NCBI RefSeq assembly: GCF_025950095.1
Contig: NZ_JAPDDR010000013.1
Span: forward strand, 1 to 64,000
Reading direction: 5' to 3'
Source of the DNA: Luteolibacter rhizosphaerae
Lineage (GTDB): Bacteria > Verrucomicrobiota > Verrucomicrobiia > Verrucomicrobiales > Akkermansiaceae
DNA length: 64,000 bases
Below, piece by piece: positions 48,264-55,782 of the stretch (its first letter is position 1; every line of letters begins with the position of its first letter). Both the position numbers and the translations under genes were made by a program. Under the pieces are notes generated by a model that was given only the letters and a program-made list of their open reading frames with translations, was not told the DNA's origin and did no database searches.

Positions 48264-48447
48264 ACGATTGCGTACTTGGAGCCGGGGCAAAATCGGCCAT
48301 GATGACCCCCGTAAGCCTGACCGGTCCCCCCGCCGAAACGGTTTGGAATTCCCCCCGAACAGACCCGCCCATCCCCCCGAAGGCGGACGACCCAAAAGGG
48401 AAAACCCGCTGCCTTCGTTCCCCCAACGGCGATAGCGGGTTTTTCTT
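48264..48447 (+). repeat. C-rich intergenic repeat, copy A (candidate small RNA or terminator element)
   Basis: The 5' block has AAAATCGGCCATGAT and CCCCCGTAAGC, matching copies B and C after purL. The middle has several CCCCCCGA-type tracts. The 3' end is a plus-strand terminator. It fills the gap between the leftward sigma operon (start 48078) and the leftward gene ending at 48456. No plus-strand gene lies upstream, so a terminator here points to an independent plus-strand transcript or to a mobile element. The remaining part of this gap, 48079-48263, shows no clear element. Confidence 0.6.
48403..48447 (+). terminator. Terminator hairpin of repeat copy A
   Basis: AACCCGCT (48403-48410) pairs with AGCGGGTT (48434-48441) and is followed by TTTTCTT. 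An inner stem CGTT/AACG (48416-48419 with 48425-48428) presents a CCCCC loop. On the other strand the hairpin is followed by only four Ts, so it may act weakly in that direction too. Confidence 0.75.
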
Positions 48448-48455
48448 GTACCGGG

Positions 48456-48902
48456 TTAGGCGGGTGAATTGGTCTCGGTAGTAACAGCGGCCGTTCTCCG
48501 GCTGAGCAGATAGACGACAGGGAGAAGGAGGGCTTGGAGAGTTCCCAAGAAAGAAACGACTCTCCCATACTTGCTCGAACATTCCTCGAAAACCGCGTGA
48601 CTGAAGTCGTGCCCGATTCCGACCGGGAGATTGAACGAGAACACCGCTGACAGAGCCCCAATGAGAACAAACCAACGGGGGATCTGCATTTCGCGAAGGA
48701 GCAGAACCAGCATGACCACCGAGACCGGAATGCTGACTGCGGAACCTGCCAGCAAGCGCACCAAAAGGGTGGCGTGTCCGCGGGGATCGTAGGGGATCTT
48801 GAAGCTGTCGAAGTAGCGAATCGAGCCGGATATCGAGAGAGCGACAATTGCCGAGCCGAGAATGATGGCAGTGGCGCAGAGGCTGATTTGTAGACCCTTC
48901 AT
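48456..48902 (-). CDS. Small membrane protein (unrecognised)
   Basis: 148 residues with about four hydrophobic segments (LQISLCATAIILGSAIVALS, LLAGSAVSIPVSVVMLVLLL, WFVLIGALSAVFSF, LGTLQALLLPVVYLL). No motif was recognised. It starts four bases after the stop of the gene upstream of it (48907-49629), so the two form an operon. Its stop lies nine bases from repeat copy A, whose hairpin may end this transcript weakly. Confidence 0.65.
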   Translation of the reverse strand: MKGLQISLCATAIILGSAIVALSISGSIRYFDSFKIPYDPRGHATLLVRLLAGSAVSIPVSVVMLVLLLREMQIPRWFVLIGALSAVFSFNLPVGIGHDFSHAVFEECSSKYGRVVSFLGTLQALLLPVVYLLSRRTAAVTTETNSPA

Positions 48903-48906
48903 TGCT

Positions 48907-49629
48907 TCAATTTTGATAGCCCCTGAAAAACCAAGCCTGCCCGTCGGAATCTCTCACTGCGAAGGTGATCCAAGTCTTGGTGCTCGTTTTGGTGCTGTCG
49001 CTTTTCTTGATGAAGCATTTCACTCCTTGAGCACCGGGTGGTTCGGCGAGCAAGGCCGAACCGGATGAGGAAAAAACCGGGTCGCGCGCGATCCTTTCCT
49101 TCAGGGAGAATGGCTTGGTTTCCTCAAGCTCCCAACGGGTCCGGATCCTTTCTGCGCCTTGCTGGTCGATCTTGAAGGTGACGAGCCAGCGGGTCGCGAG
49201 AAAGGAATTGAAGCCGCTGGCTTTGATTTCCGAAGCCCCGTCGTTGTCGCCGTTCCCGACCAGCTTGAGGTAGCGTTGCCGGGGAGTTGCCGAGTAGAGA
49301 CCTGCGCCTGCAAGCGCGAGCGAGATTGCCGAGGCGACACCTAGAATGGTTTTGGATCCAAGCCAAAGGGGCCAGCGCCCGCGACGGGAGAGGGATGTAA
49401 CGATCGCTCTGAGGATCAGGACCGGGAAAATCGCTGCTGGTACAAGGCAGGCCGAGAGGATCAGCGGCCACCAGAGGCCAATTTTCAGGAGGTCTCCGGT
49501 CGTCATCGAAGTGACGGTGTGAACAGCCAAGCCCGGGTAAATGAGCAGGGCGCCAAGGACGAACGCGTTCGGTGGGGAGGGCTTCAAAATGAAAAGGTTG
49601 CGGCGGCCGGACGGTTTCCGTCGGGACAT
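48907..49629 (-). CDS. Membrane protein with C-terminal extracytoplasmic domain (unrecognised)
   Basis: 240 residues. About three or four hydrophobic segments fill the N-terminal half (e.g. FVLGALLIYPGLAVHTV, LWWPLILSACLVPAAIFPVL, ILGVASAISLALAGAGLYS). The C-terminal ~120 residues are soluble ('YLKLVGNGDNDGASEIKASG', 'WLVTFKIDQQGAERIRTRWE', 'TWITFAVRDSDGQAWFFRGY'). I do not recognise the family. It is divergent from purL and forms an operon with the small membrane protein that follows. Confidence 0.65.
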   Translation of the reverse strand: MSRRKPSGRRNLFILKPSPPNAFVLGALLIYPGLAVHTVTSMTTGDLLKIGLWWPLILSACLVPAAIFPVLILRAIVTSLSRRGRWPLWLGSKTILGVASAISLALAGAGLYSATPRQRYLKLVGNGDNDGASEIKASGFNSFLATRWLVTFKIDQQGAERIRTRWELEETKPFSLKERIARDPVFSSSGSALLAEPPGAQGVKCFIKKSDSTKTSTKTWITFAVRDSDGQAWFFRGYQN

Positions 49630-49710
49630 GGCGGGATTCAGGGGACACGCGGCTTGCTCTCGCGGGGGTGGTGACTAGCATCCAGCGCCTCCGCAGCTTT
49701 CCGCCGCCCC

Positions 49711-52700
49711 ATGAACCGCATTTTCGTCGAAAAGAAGCCCGAATTCAACGCCGAGGCCCGGCATCTCCTGCACGATCTGAAGGAGTCGCTGGGGCTGGAG
49801 GGACTGAAGGGAGTGCGGGTGATCCAGCGCTACGACGTCGACGGGCTGTCCGGGGAAGAATTCTCGCAGGCGGTGGGCCTGATCCTTTCCGAGCCGCAGG
49901 TGGATATCACTTCGGCGGACCTGGCTTTGGCCGGGGATGAAAACGCCTTCGCAGTGGAGTACCTGCCGGGGCAATTCGACCAGCGGGCAGATTCCGCGGC
50001 GCAGTGTGTGCAGATCCTGACGGGGAAGGAGCGGCCGCTCGTTTCCTCCGCCAAGGTGATGGTGCTGAAGGGCGGACTTTCCGCCGACGAGGTGGCGAAG
50101 GTGAAGGGCTACGTGATCAATGCGGTGGATTCCCACGAGGCCCGCATGGACCTGCCGGAGACCCTGCAGCCGAAGATCGGTGTGCCTGCGGACGTGGCAG
50201 TGCTGGCAGGCTTCACGGGCAAGCCCGCCGCCGATCTCGCCGCGCTGCGCAAGGAGTTGGGCCTAGCGATGTCCGATGCCGATCTGGTCTTCTGCCAGAA
50301 CTATTTCCGTGACGAGGAGAAGCGCGACCCGAGCATCACGGAGATCCGGATGCTGGACACCTACTGGTCCGACCACTGCCGCCACACGACCTTCCTCACG
50401 AAGATCGACGAGGTGAACTTCGAGCCTGGCGCGGAGCCGGTGAAGGCGGCATGGGAAAGCTACTTGGCCACGCGCCAGAAACTCGGCCGCGAGGACAAGC
50501 CGGTTACGCTGATGGACATCGCGCTGATCGGCATGCGCGAGCTGAAGGCCAGCGGCGAGCTGGATAACCTGGAAGTTTCCGAGGAAGTGAATGCCGCGTC
50601 GATCGTGGTGCCGGTGAGCATCAGCGGCCGCCCGGAGGAGGAGTGGCTGGTGATGTTCAAGAACGAGACGCACAACCACCCGACGGAGATCGAGCCCTTC
50701 GGTGGCGCGGCGACCTGCCTGGGCGGCTGCATCCGCGATCCGCTTTCCGGGCGCTCTTATGTTTACCAAGCCATGCGCGTGACTGGCGCGGGTAATCCTC
50801 TCACGCCCTTTGCCGAGACACTGCCGGGCAAGCTGCCGCAGAAGAAGATCTGCCAGATCGCGGCGCACGGCTACTCCTCCTATGGCAACCAGATCGGTCT
50901 TGCGACCGGTCAGGTCTCGGAGGTCTATCACCCCGGCTATGTGGCAAAGCGGATGGAGATCGGCGCGGTGGTCGCGGCGGCTCCGCGTTCGCAGGTTTTC
51001 CGCGGTACCCCGGCAGCGGGGGATGTGATCCTTCTCACCGGCGGCCGCACCGGTCGCGATGGCGTGGGCGGAGCGACGGGCTCCTCCAAGGAGCACACGG
51101 ATACCGCGCTGGAAAACTCCGCGGAAGTGCAGAAGGGCGATGCCCCGACCGAGCGCAAGATCCAGCGCCTCTTCCGTAACCCGGAGCTGACGAAGAAGAT
51201 CAAGATCTGCAATGACTTCGGGGCCGGCGGCGTTTCGGTGGCGATCGGTGAGATCGCGCCCTCGCTGGAGATCGACCTCGATGCCGTGCCGAAGAAGTAC
51301 GAAGGTCTCGATGGCACCGAGCTCGCGATCTCCGAATCGCAGGAGCGCATGGCCGTGTGCATCGATCCCGCGGATGCGGCCTACTTCATCGCCGAGTGCG
51401 ACAAGGAGAACTTGGAGTGCGTGAAGGTGGCGGATGTCACCGATACCGGCCGCCTGCGGATGAAGTGGCGCGGCAAGGTGATCGTGGATCTCAGCCGCGC
51501 CTTCCTCGATACGAACGGCGTGCAGCAGCTTGCCAAGGTGAGCGTGGGCGCGCCCCAGGATCTCTTCCAATCCGCGATCGTGAATCCGCAGTCGGCGACG
51601 GCGCTGCTGTCCGAGCTGAACTACTGCTCGCAGAAAGGGCTGGGCGAACGCTTCGACTCCTCCGTGGGTGCGGGCACGGTGCTGTGGCCCTTCGGTGGCA
51701 AGCACCAGCTCACGCCGCCGGATGCGATGGTGGCGAAGCTGCCTTTGTTAGAAGGTGATACCGATGTGTGCACCTACATGAGCTGGGGCTTCAATCCACA
51801 GATCTCCTCTTGGTCGCCCTTCCACGGTGCAGTCTATGCAGTCACGGAATCCGTGTGCAAGGTGGTGGCCGCGGGCGGTCGCCTGAGCGATATCCGTCTC
51901 ACGCTGCAGGAGTATTTCCCGAAGCTCGGCGGCGATGCCGCGCGCTGGGGTCTGCCCTTCGCCGCGCTGCTCGGTGCCTATCATGCCCAGCACGGCCTGC
52001 GCCTCGCTGCGATCGGTGGCAAGGACTCGATGTCCGGCTCCTTCAATGATCTCGATGTCCCGCCGACCTTGGTATCCTTTGCGCTGGCCCCGGGCCTCGC
52101 GAGCCGCGCGCTCTCGCCGGAGTTCAAGCAGGCGGGCAACACGCTCTCGCTGGTGGAAGTTTCCCGCGACGACAACAACCTGCCCGACTACGAGCGCCTG
52201 AAGGAAGTGGCGGAGCAGCTCCACCAGCTGAATGCGGAGGGCAAGCTGGTTTCCGTGAAGGCCTTGGGTGCCGGCGGCCTGATGCACGGCGTCGCCACCA
52301 GCGCTTTCGGCAATGGCATCGGCGCGAAGATCTCTTCGGATCTGAATGCGTATGCAGAGCGTTACTTCGGCTTCCTGATCGAGCACACGGCGGAGCTGCC
52401 GGAAGCCTTGGGTGCGGAGAAGATCGGCGAGACGATCGCCGCGTCGCGGCTTGAGTTCCCGGCGGAATCGCACAACCTCGCCGAGCTACAGGCCGCATGG
52501 CTGGGCACCTTGGAGCCAATCTATCCGACCAAGGAAGACACCAAGGTGGCCGAGACGCCGCATCTGACTTTGGCCGCTTCCTTCGCAAACACCATGCACC
52601 GCGGTGCGGCGACGAAGCACTCTAAGCCGAAGGTTCTGATCCCGGCCTTTCCCGGCACGAACAGCGAATACGACTCCGCTAAGGCCTTCAACGAAGCGGG

Positions 52701-53421
52701 AGGAGAGTCGGAGATCCAAGTCTTCCGCAATCTAACAGCCCGCCACATCGAAGAGTCGTTGGAAGCCTTCGCCGCTCAGATCCGCAAGTCGCAGATCCTG
52801 ATGTTCCCAGGTGGTTTCAGCGCGGGCGACGAGCCGGACGGCTCGGCCAAGTTCATTGCCACGGTGATCCGCAATCCGCGCGTGGCGGATGCGATCATGG
52901 ATCTGATCAAGAACCGCGACGGCCTGGTGCTGGGTGTCTGCAATGGCTTCCAAGCGCTGATCAAGACGGGCTTGGTGCCCTACGGCGAAATCCGCGATCC
53001 GCAGGCGGAGGCGCCCACGCTCACCTTCAACGACATCGGCCGCCACGTCTCCTGTTACGTCACTACCCGCATTGCCAGCACGCTTTCGCCGTGGCTTGCA
53101 GGAATGGAAACGGGCGAGCTGCACAGCGTTCCGGTCTCGCACGGCGAAGGCAAGTTCCTCGCCAGCCCGGGCGTGATCGCCGAGTTGGCGGCAAAGGGCC
53201 AGATCGCCACACAGTATGTGGATACCGAGGGTGTTTACTCGATGGAGATCGACACCAATCCGAACGGCTCGCTTTTTGCGATCGAAGGCATTACCAGCCC
53301 CTGCGGCCGGGTCTTCGGCAAGATGGCTCACACGGAGCGGAGCGGCAGCTTGGTCGGCAAGAACATCCCGGGCGAGAAGCGCCAGCCGATCTTCGCGGCC
53401 GGCGTGAAGTGGTTCGCATGA
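49711..53421 (+). CDS. purL: Phosphoribosylformylglycinamidine synthase, single-chain form
   Basis: 1236 residues. It makes FGAM from FGAR, glutamine and ATP in purine synthesis. 'DTYWSDHCRHTTF', 'FKNETHNHPTEIEPFGGAAT' and 'GGKDSMSGSF' mark the synthase domains. The C-terminal glutaminase part has 'LIPAFPGTNSEYD', 'FPGGFSAGDEPDGSA' and 'GVCNGFQALIKTG' with the catalytic Cys near 1075. The length and motifs fit the clade II single-chain type rather than separate PurL/PurQ/PurS. No other pur gene is in the window. The start lacks a clear Shine-Dalgarno. Confidence 0.95.
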   Translation: MNRIFVEKKPEFNAEARHLLHDLKESLGLEGLKGVRVIQRYDVDGLSGEEFSQAVGLILSEPQVDITSADLALAGDENAFAVEYLPGQFDQRADSAAQCVQILTGKERPLVSSAKVMVLKGGLSADEVAKVKGYVINAVDSHEARMDLPETLQPKIGVPADVAVLAGFTGKPAADLAALRKELGLAMSDADLVFCQNYFRDEEKRDPSITEIRMLDTYWSDHCRHTTFLTKIDEVNFEPGAEPVKAAWESYLATRQKLGREDKPVTLMDIALIGMRELKASGELDNLEVSEEVNAASIVVPVSISGRPEEEWLVMFKNETHNHPTEIEPFGGAATCLGGCIRDPLSGRSYVYQAMRVTGAGNPLTPFAETLPGKLPQKKICQIAAHGYSSYGNQIGLATGQVSEVYHPGYVAKRMEIGAVVAAAPRSQVFRGTPAAGDVILLTGGRTGRDGVGGATGSSKEHTDTALENSAEVQKGDAPTERKIQRLFRNPELTKKIKICNDFGAGGVSVAIGEIAPSLEIDLDAVPKKYEGLDGTELAISESQERMAVCIDPADAAYFIAECDKENLECVKVADVTDTGRLRMKWRGKVIVDLSRAFLDTNGVQQLAKVSVGAPQDLFQSAIVNPQSATALLSELNYCSQKGLGERFDSSVGAGTVLWPFGGKHQLTPPDAMVAKLPLLEGDTDVCTYMSWGFNPQISSWSPFHGAVYAVTESVCKVVAAGGRLSDIRLTLQEYFPKLGGDAARWGLPFAALLGAYHAQHGLRLAAIGGKDSMSGSFNDLDVPPTLVSFALAPGLASRALSPEFKQAGNTLSLVEVSRDDNNLPDYERLKEVAEQLHQLNAEGKLVSVKALGAGGLMHGVATSAFGNGIGAKISSDLNAYAERYFGFLIEHTAELPEALGAEKIGETIAASRLEFPAESHNLAELQAAWLGTLEPIYPTKEDTKVAETPHLTLAASFANTMHRGAATKHSKPKVLIPAFPGTNSEYDSAKAFNEAGGESEIQVFRNLTARHIEESLEAFAAQIRKSQILMFPGGFSAGDEPDGSAKFIATVIRNPRVADAIMDLIKNRDGLVLGVCNGFQALIKTGLVPYGEIRDPQAEAPTLTFNDIGRHVSCYVTTRIASTLSPWLAGMETGELHSVPVSHGEGKFLASPGVIAELAAKGQIATQYVDTEGVYSMEIDTNPNGSLFAIEGITSPCGRVFGKMAHTERSGSLVGKNIPGEKRQPIFAAGVKWFA

Positions 53422-53433
53422 TGCGTAGGGAGA

Positions 53434-53620
53434 CATACGTGAAAACCCTGCGCGCGATTGCGTGATAGCAAGTGTCCCAAAAACGGACATGCTCTCCCAC
53501 GTAAGCGACGCCGATCCCCCCGCCTGCCCGCCTGCTGTTCAAGACAACACACACTAACACACCCCCCGAAAAGGAACACCCGCTGACCGCGTCCCCCACG
53601 CTGCTAGCGGGTTTTTCTTT
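53434..53620 (+). repeat. C-rich intergenic repeat, copy B (candidate small RNA or terminator element)
   Basis: It starts 12 bases after the purL stop. The first ~90 bases match copy C at all but about 12 positions, including the identical run GCGTGATAGCAAGTGTCCC. The middle has CCCCCC tracts and the end is a plus-strand terminator. It could serve as the purL terminator, but the conserved 5' block is not needed for that. 53422-53857, a 436-base gap without a gene, consists almost entirely of copies B and C. Confidence 0.7.
53578..53620 (+). terminator. Terminator hairpin of repeat copy B (downstream of purL)
   Basis: ACCCGCT (53578-53584) pairs with AGCGGGT (53606-53612), followed by TTTTCTTT. 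An inner stem GCGT/ACGC (53589-53592 with 53598-53601) presents a CCCCC loop. This inner stem differs in sequence from copy A but still pairs. Confidence 0.85.
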
Positions 53621-53642
53621 GGCCGTTTTCCACGGCTGTTAG

Positions 53643-53843
53643 GACGTACGTGGAATCCCTGTGCGCGACTGCGTGATAGCAAGTGTCCCAAAATCGGCCA
53701 TGATCTCCCGCGTGAGCGACGCCAATCCCCCGTAGGTCCGCTTGCAGCCCCCCGAAAAACGAGATCCCCCCGATCCCCAGAGCACACACCCCCAAAGAAT
53801 TACCCGCTGGAGCGCTTCTCACGCCGCAGCGGGTTTTTCTTTT
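53643..53843 (+). repeat. C-rich intergenic repeat, copy C (candidate small RNA or terminator element)
   Basis: Tandem with copy B, 22 bases after its end. It contains GCGTGATAGCAAGTGTCCC and AAAATCGGCCATGAT, the latter shared exactly with copy A. Two CCCCCCGA tracts and a CCCCC precede the terminator. Since copy B already ends the purL transcript, a second complete unit suggests its own transcription or a duplication of a mobile unit. Confidence 0.7.
53802..53842 (+). terminator. Terminator hairpin of repeat copy C
   Basis: ACCCGCTG (53802-53809) pairs with CAGCGGGT (53827-53834), followed by TTTTCTTTT. The inner stem is shorter (GCG/CGC) with a seven-base loop lacking the CCCCC of copies A and B. 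It points toward the convergent FKBP gene. Confidence 0.85.
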
Positions 53844-53857
53844 CCGGAGATCGAAGC

Positions 53858-54343
53858 TTAGCGGATGCCGAGCAGCTCCACCTCGAAGACGAGCGGGCTG
53901 TTCGGCGGGATGTCGGGGCTCGGGCTGTTCGCGCCGTAGGCCAGTTCCGCCGGGATGGTGAACTTGAACTTGTCACCCACCTTCATCAGTTGCACGCCTT
54001 CGGTCCAACCTTTGATCACCTGGTTCAGCGGGAAGCTGGCCGGGGTGCCGCGCTGCACGGAGCTGTCGAAGACCTTCCCGTTCAGCAGGGTGCCGTGGTA
54101 GTGCACGGTCACGGTATCGGTGGCTTTCGGGTGGACGGTGCCGGTGCCGCTCTTGAGGACCTTGTATTTCAGGCCGCTGGCCGTGGTCTTCTCTTCGTCC
54201 GTGGGAGCGGCTGCCGGAGCGGCGGCATCGGCCGGGGCGTCCGCTTTGGGGGCAGCGGGTTCCGTGGTCGTGGGAGCCGGCTTGTTGCAAGCGGCAAGCG
54301 AAAGGGCGGCGAGGGCCGCAAAGAAAAGAGTGGTGGATTTCAT
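53858..54343 (-). CDS. FKBP-type peptidyl-prolyl isomerase, lipoprotein
   Basis: 161 residues from ATG 54343. The signal peptide MKSTTLFFAALAALSLAAC ends in a lipobox (LAAC), so it is a lipoprotein. A Pro/Ala-rich linker precedes the FKBP domain: 'KYKVLKSGTGTVHPKATDTV', 'YHGTLLNGKVFDSS', 'VIKGWTEGVQLMKVGDKFKF' and 'IPAELAYG'. It catalyses proline isomerisation of proteins in the envelope. The open frame extends much further upstream but lacks a signal and family match there. The next gene upstream (54415) is on the same strand. Confidence 0.92.
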   Translation of the reverse strand: MKSTTLFFAALAALSLAACNKPAPTTTEPAAPKADAPADAAAPAAAPTDEEKTTASGLKYKVLKSGTGTVHPKATDTVTVHYHGTLLNGKVFDSSVQRGTPASFPLNQVIKGWTEGVQLMKVGDKFKFTIPAELAYGANSPSPDIPPNSPLVFEVELLGIR

Positions 54344-54414
54344 GGATGATCGTTGGATCGCCCCTGAGGAATCGGCGTTGTGTGGCCGCGGGTCAAGCCG
54401 GGAGGTCCAGGGGC

Positions 54415-54765
54415 CTAAAGCTCGTTGTATTTGAGATTGTTCCCGCGGGCCTTGTCCTGCGGGTAGCGATGCTCGTTGCGCGCGATCTTCGCCTCCATCA
54501 CCTCGCCCAGGTTCATCCCGAGCAGATACGCCATCTCGAAGAGCAGGATGCCCACGTCCGCGATCTCCGAGGCGATCTCGTCGCGCTTCTCCGCGGCGCG
54601 GCGCTCGACCTGATCCGGCTGCTGCCAGACGAAATGTTGGAGCAGTTCCCCGGCCTCCGCGGCGATGGCCACGGCCATGTCCTTCGGGTTGTGATACTGC
54701 TGCCACTCCCGTGCGGCGACGAAGGCGCGGATGCGGCCGGTGAGCTCGGAGATGGAGTCGGACAT
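54415..54765 (-). CDS. MazG-like nucleotide pyrophosphohydrolase
   Basis: 116 residues. 'REWQQYHNPKDMAVAIAAEA' then GELLQHF and 'KRDEIASEIADVGILLFEMA' give the EExxE...ExxD metal site of the all-alpha NTP pyrophosphatases. It is closest in shape to the RS21-C6/dCTP pyrophosphatase group. It hydrolyses non-canonical or excess nucleoside triphosphates in the cytoplasm (house-cleaning). It lies upstream of the FKBP gene with a 71-base gap, so co-transcription is possible. Confidence 0.88.
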   Translation of the reverse strand: MSDSISELTGRIRAFVAAREWQQYHNPKDMAVAIAAEAGELLQHFVWQQPDQVERRAAEKRDEIASEIADVGILLFEMAYLLGMNLGEVMEAKIARNEHRYPQDKARGNNLKYNEL

Positions 54766-54900
54766 GCGCGTTTTATGGACGAAAGGGCGGAGGAGGCCAA
54801 GGGCGGGGTAGGGGTGTTTCGAACAGCGGGAATATGAAAATCAAGTGAAACCGGCGAGGGTGGCTTGCGTAGTGCTCATAGTTGGACGAAATGACATGTG

Positions 54901-55149
54901 ATGAATGCTAATACACCCCCTGCTGCTCAGACAGACCCTTTGAAATGCCACGTCGGGGATTGGATCCCCGCTTCAGCTCCGGTTGTGGCCGATTGGAACC
55001 GCCGCCGCGGCGTTTACTGGTATCTGGTCGGCGGTTTCGTGAAACGGCGCATGCAGGGTGCCGGTCCGGTGAATCCGGCGACTCCCTGGGGATTTGAACT
55101 CAAGCGAAATCCCGCGCTGGGTGGCGACGTATGGGTGCGCAGCTCCTGA
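54901..55149 (+). CDS. Small hypothetical protein
   Basis: 82 residues from ATG 54901; GTG 54898 in the same frame is the alternative. The sequence is rich in Trp and Arg ('VADWNRRRGVYWYLVGGFVK', 'TPWGFELKRNP'). It shows no signal peptide. I do not recognise the family. It lies just before msrB with a 59-base gap and may share its transcript. Codon use looks ordinary, but coding status is uncertain. Confidence 0.45.
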   Translation: MNANTPPAAQTDPLKCHVGDWIPASAPVVADWNRRRGVYWYLVGGFVKRRMQGAGPVNPATPWGFELKRNPALGGDVWVRSS

Positions 55150-55208
55150 GCGGGCGGGAATAGCCCGCCCTCTTGCATCCTCTTGCTGCCGTGCGTAAAT
55201 CTGTTTCG

Positions 55209-55778
55209 ATGAAATCCGCCCTCATGCTTGCCGCCGCGCTCACCCTGTGCGCCTGCACGGCCGAGGAAAAGAACGACAAGGTCATGGAAACCGCCAGCAC
55301 AGCGCCCGAGCAACCGACCGGCAAGGTCGAGAAGTCCGACGAGGAGTGGAAGAAGATCCTCACGCCGGAGCAATACCGCATCCTCCGCCAAGCCGGTACC
55401 GAGCGGCCGAACGGCGAGGTCTACAAGCAATTCAACCAACAGGGTGAGGGCACCTACTACTGCGCCGGCTGCGGTGCGGAGCTTTTCACCGCGAAGGAGA
55501 AGTTCGACAGCCACTGCGGCTGGCCCTCCTTCTACGACCCCTCGAAGGCCAAGAACGTCACCACGCGCGACGACTTCTCCGGCGGCATGGTCCGCACGGA
55601 AGTGAACTGCGCGAAGTGCGGCGGCCATCTCGGGCACGTTTTCAAGGGAGAGGGTTTCAATACCCCGACCGACCAGCGCTACTGCATCAACGGCGTGGCG
55701 CTGAAGTTCGTCCCCGCCAAGGCGGAGAAGAAGGAAGAGGCCAAGAAGGAGGAGCCGAAAGCCGAGGAGAAGAAGTAA
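55209..55778 (+). CDS. msrB: Peptide-methionine (R)-S-oxide reductase, lipoprotein
   Basis: 189 residues from ATG 55209. The signal peptide '[16 protein letters not shown]' ends in a lipobox-like LCAC. The MsrB domain has the zinc Cys pairs CAGC and CAKC, '[11 protein letters not shown]', and the catalytic Cys in [11 protein letters not shown]. It repairs oxidised methionine (R-sulfoxide) in envelope proteins. The C-terminus is a Lys/Glu-rich tail ('[19 protein letters not shown]'). It is followed four bases later by the hydrolase gene. Confidence 0.95.
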   Translation: MKSALMLAAALTLCACTAEEKNDKVMETASTAPEQPTGKVEKSDEEWKKILTPEQYRILRQAGTERPNGEVYKQFNQQGEGTYYCAGCGAELFTAKEKFDSHCGWPSFYDPSKAKNVTTRDDFSGGMVRTEVNCAKCGGHLGHVFKGEGFNTPTDQRYCINGVALKFVPAKAEKKEEAKKEEPKAEEKK

Positions 55779-55782
55779 GCCG

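Noticed and set aside
48299-48481. 60-residue plus-strand open frame inside repeat copy A
   Set aside because: It runs through the terminator hairpin and is not preserved in copies B and C.
53434-53822. Minus-strand peptides with 'HGRFWDTCYHA'-like sequence from repeat copies B and C, with a related one from copy A
   Set aside because: The peptides resemble each other, but B/C differences change amino acids freely and no shared start was found. The conservation fits RNA or DNA better than protein.
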